This document shows, in pieces, positions 33,780-34,950 of a stretch of 34,950 nucleotides of DNA. The stretch is from Syntrophus sp. (in: bacteria) (GTDB taxonomy: Bacteria > Desulfobacterota > Syntrophorhabdia > Syntrophorhabdales > Syntrophorhabdaceae): the NCBI GenBank assembly GCA_013824835.1, contig PNOM01000025.1, positions 1 through 34,950 of the forward strand, in the 5' to 3' direction. The stretch's first letter is position 1. Each line of letters begins with the position of its first letter. A program made the position numbers and the translations under genes. The notes beneath the pieces were generated by a model. The model was not told where the DNA came from. It did no database searches and was given only the letters and a program-made list of their open reading frames with translations.

Positions 33780-34892
33780 TTAACCAAGCGCATCCAGGAC
33801 ACCCATGAATGCCTCTTTCTCTTTCTCGCCTGCATTTTGCTTTCTTTGATCTCTCTGTCCTCTTCTCTGAAAATCTCCTGTTCCCTGGGGATCAACATTA
33901 ATCGTTGCATAGATCAGCTTGCTCTCAAGCTCTCTTGTGATAGCATCCTTTTGGGATTGGAGAAGGTTCATAAGCCCTTCGCTGGCGCTCTTTACCTCAA
34001 CAATAACCCTGTTTCCCTGTTCTTTAAGACCTACAAGGAGCGATTCATTATCACTTATCTTTAATCTGAGAACCATATCCATGGGCTGGGTCCGGTTCGC
34101 AAACTTCTCAACCATCTCTTCTATTTTGCGGGTCATCACAGAGGCAAGGACGCCCTTTTCCTGGATGGCGGCGCCTTCCTTCTCCTGACGGGTGCCTGTC
34201 TTTATTAAATCCTCCCTGGACAAAGGATTAATATCGTCCTTTACGGAAGGGACATCTGCGCTGTTCTCCGGCTCCTGCTGTTTCTCCTCCCTGCCCTGAA
34301 ACATACTGCCTGATTCATTCTCGCCGTTAGAGACAGAAAACCCGATTTTATTTATAAGGGACATCTCTTCGACCGTATGTTCCGTACTGTTAAAACGAAA
34401 CCCCTCTGTCTGGCTTTGCAGGCCCGGAGACTGAATTGTTACATACTTACCAGGGTTGATCCGGGCAATGGTCATGGGAAGCTTATCCCCCAATAAGGCT
34501 GTATTCAACTCTTCGTCATATCCTTTCGCCTCCAGGGAGGCAGCGAGAGGGGTCTTACTAATATCCTGCGTCTGCTCTGGAGCAGTGCCTTTCGTGACAC
34601 CCTGTACCACTTCAAAAAGGTTTTTGAATACCCCCTTTGTTGCCCCTTCTTCGCTCCCTTCTGCCCCCTTTTTCATTTCCGGATACATTCCCGTCTGGAG
34701 GACACTTATGAGGGTACTCAGGGAATCCACTGGTATTTCATTCCTGTATACCTGCCTCTGCTGATCATCCATGTTCATATTCACCTGGGGTTTCACAGCA
34801 AGGAGATTGGGGAGAACAGTTGAAAGCAACAGGGTATTTTTCACCACATCTTCGCTCACCGGGACAGGTGAAGTACTGATAACACTTTTCAT
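33780..34892 (-). CDS. fliK: Flagellar hook-length control protein FliK
   Basis: The protein measures hook length and triggers the FlhB specificity switch. The C-terminal hook-length domain is seen at about residues 270-350 (PMDMVLRLKISDNESLLVGL, VIVEVKSASEGLMNLL, ELESKL). The N-terminal two-thirds is low-complexity and unstructured, as is typical. The ATG at 34892 has AGGA 6 bases upstream and gives 370 residues. The frame stays open beyond it to the window edge at 34950, so a longer gene starting outside the window cannot be excluded. It is followed by flgD after 12 bases. Confidence 0.85.
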   Translation of the reverse strand: MKSVISTSPVPVSEDVVKNTLLLSTVLPNLLAVKPQVNMNMDDQQRQVYRNEIPVDSLSTLISVLQTGMYPEMKKGAEGSEEGATKGVFKNLFEVVQGVTKGTAPEQTQDISKTPLAASLEAKGYDEELNTALLGDKLPMTIARINPGKYVTIQSPGLQSQTEGFRFNSTEHTVEEMSLINKIGFSVSNGENESGSMFQGREEKQQEPENSADVPSVKDDINPLSREDLIKTGTRQEKEGAAIQEKGVLASVMTRKIEEMVEKFANRTQPMDMVLRLKISDNESLLVGLKEQGNRVIVEVKSASEGLMNLLQSQKDAITRELESKLIYATINVDPQGTGDFQRRGQRDQRKQNAGEKEKEAFMGVLDALG

Positions 34893-34950
34893 CTCTTGTC
34901 CTGAGGAATATGAACTATCTGAAGAAACAACCTTTTTAATTTCCTTCCCA

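Noticed and set aside
1..34950. CRISPR arrays, tRNA and rRNA genes, prophage genes
   Set aside because: No regularly spaced short repeats, no cloverleaf or rRNA-like sequence and no phage structural genes were seen on either strand.

Overview
The window looks like chromosome of a flagellated Gram-negative bacterium. Gene content and order (FliK-FlgD-FlgE, FliL to CheA in one run, long-form NfeD with slipin, coaBC/coaD, a sigma-54 type -24/-12 promoter, carboxynorspermidine-type polyamine genes) suggest a Desulfobacterota/Deltaproteobacteria-type lineage. This is inferred from gene families only; no rRNA or tRNA gene is visible.

Region 1 (1-3.4 kb, + strand): a degenerate repeat, a good sigma-70 promoter, then a two-gene polyamine operon: carboxynorspermidine dehydrogenase and decarboxylase, the latter with an unusual N-terminal extension. 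A transposase remnant and a possible small ORF follow.

Region 2 (3.4-11.75 kb, - strand): a tightly packed housekeeping operon transcribed from the right: ArsA-like ATPase, rsmD, coaD, nfeD, slipin, dacA-type carboxypeptidase, coaBC, an HtrA-type protease and a DUF1844 protein. Most junctions overlap by 1-11 bases or are a few bases apart. The genes cover coenzyme A synthesis, 16S rRNA methylation, peptidoglycan trimming and envelope quality control.

Region 3 (11.75-13.72 kb, + strand): a lone polyprenyl-phosphate sugar transferase with its own sigma-70 promoter, bounded upstream by a second copy of the degenerate repeat and downstream by a roughly 130-bp MITE-like element touching its stop codon.

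Region 4 (13.7-29.2 kb, - strand): one long motility and chemotaxis transcription unit behind a sigma-54 promoter: fliL, fliM, fliN, fliO, fliP, fliQ, fliR, flhB, flhA, a tiny ORF, flhG, fliA, an HDOD protein, cheB, a HEAT-repeat protein, cheR, cheY, cheA. It builds the export gate and switch, supplies the late-gene sigma factor and encodes the chemotaxis core. flhF is absent from its usual place. CheA carries two tandem MshEN/T2SSE-N-like motifs where a CheY-binding P2 domain is expected, and FlhB has NPTT instead of NPTH.

Region 5 (29.39-31.12 kb): a second, inverted copy of the MITE-like element, interrupted by an IS110-family insertion sequence. The non-coding end of the IS folds on paper into a closing stem with two hairpin arms. 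One arm loop contains a 9-base match to the IS-end/flank junction and the other a 9-base match to the MITE target, as expected for a bridge RNA. This is the most interesting signal in the window.

Region 6 (31.2-34.95 kb, - strand): hook genes flgE (with a large insert), flgD and fliK, running to the window edge.
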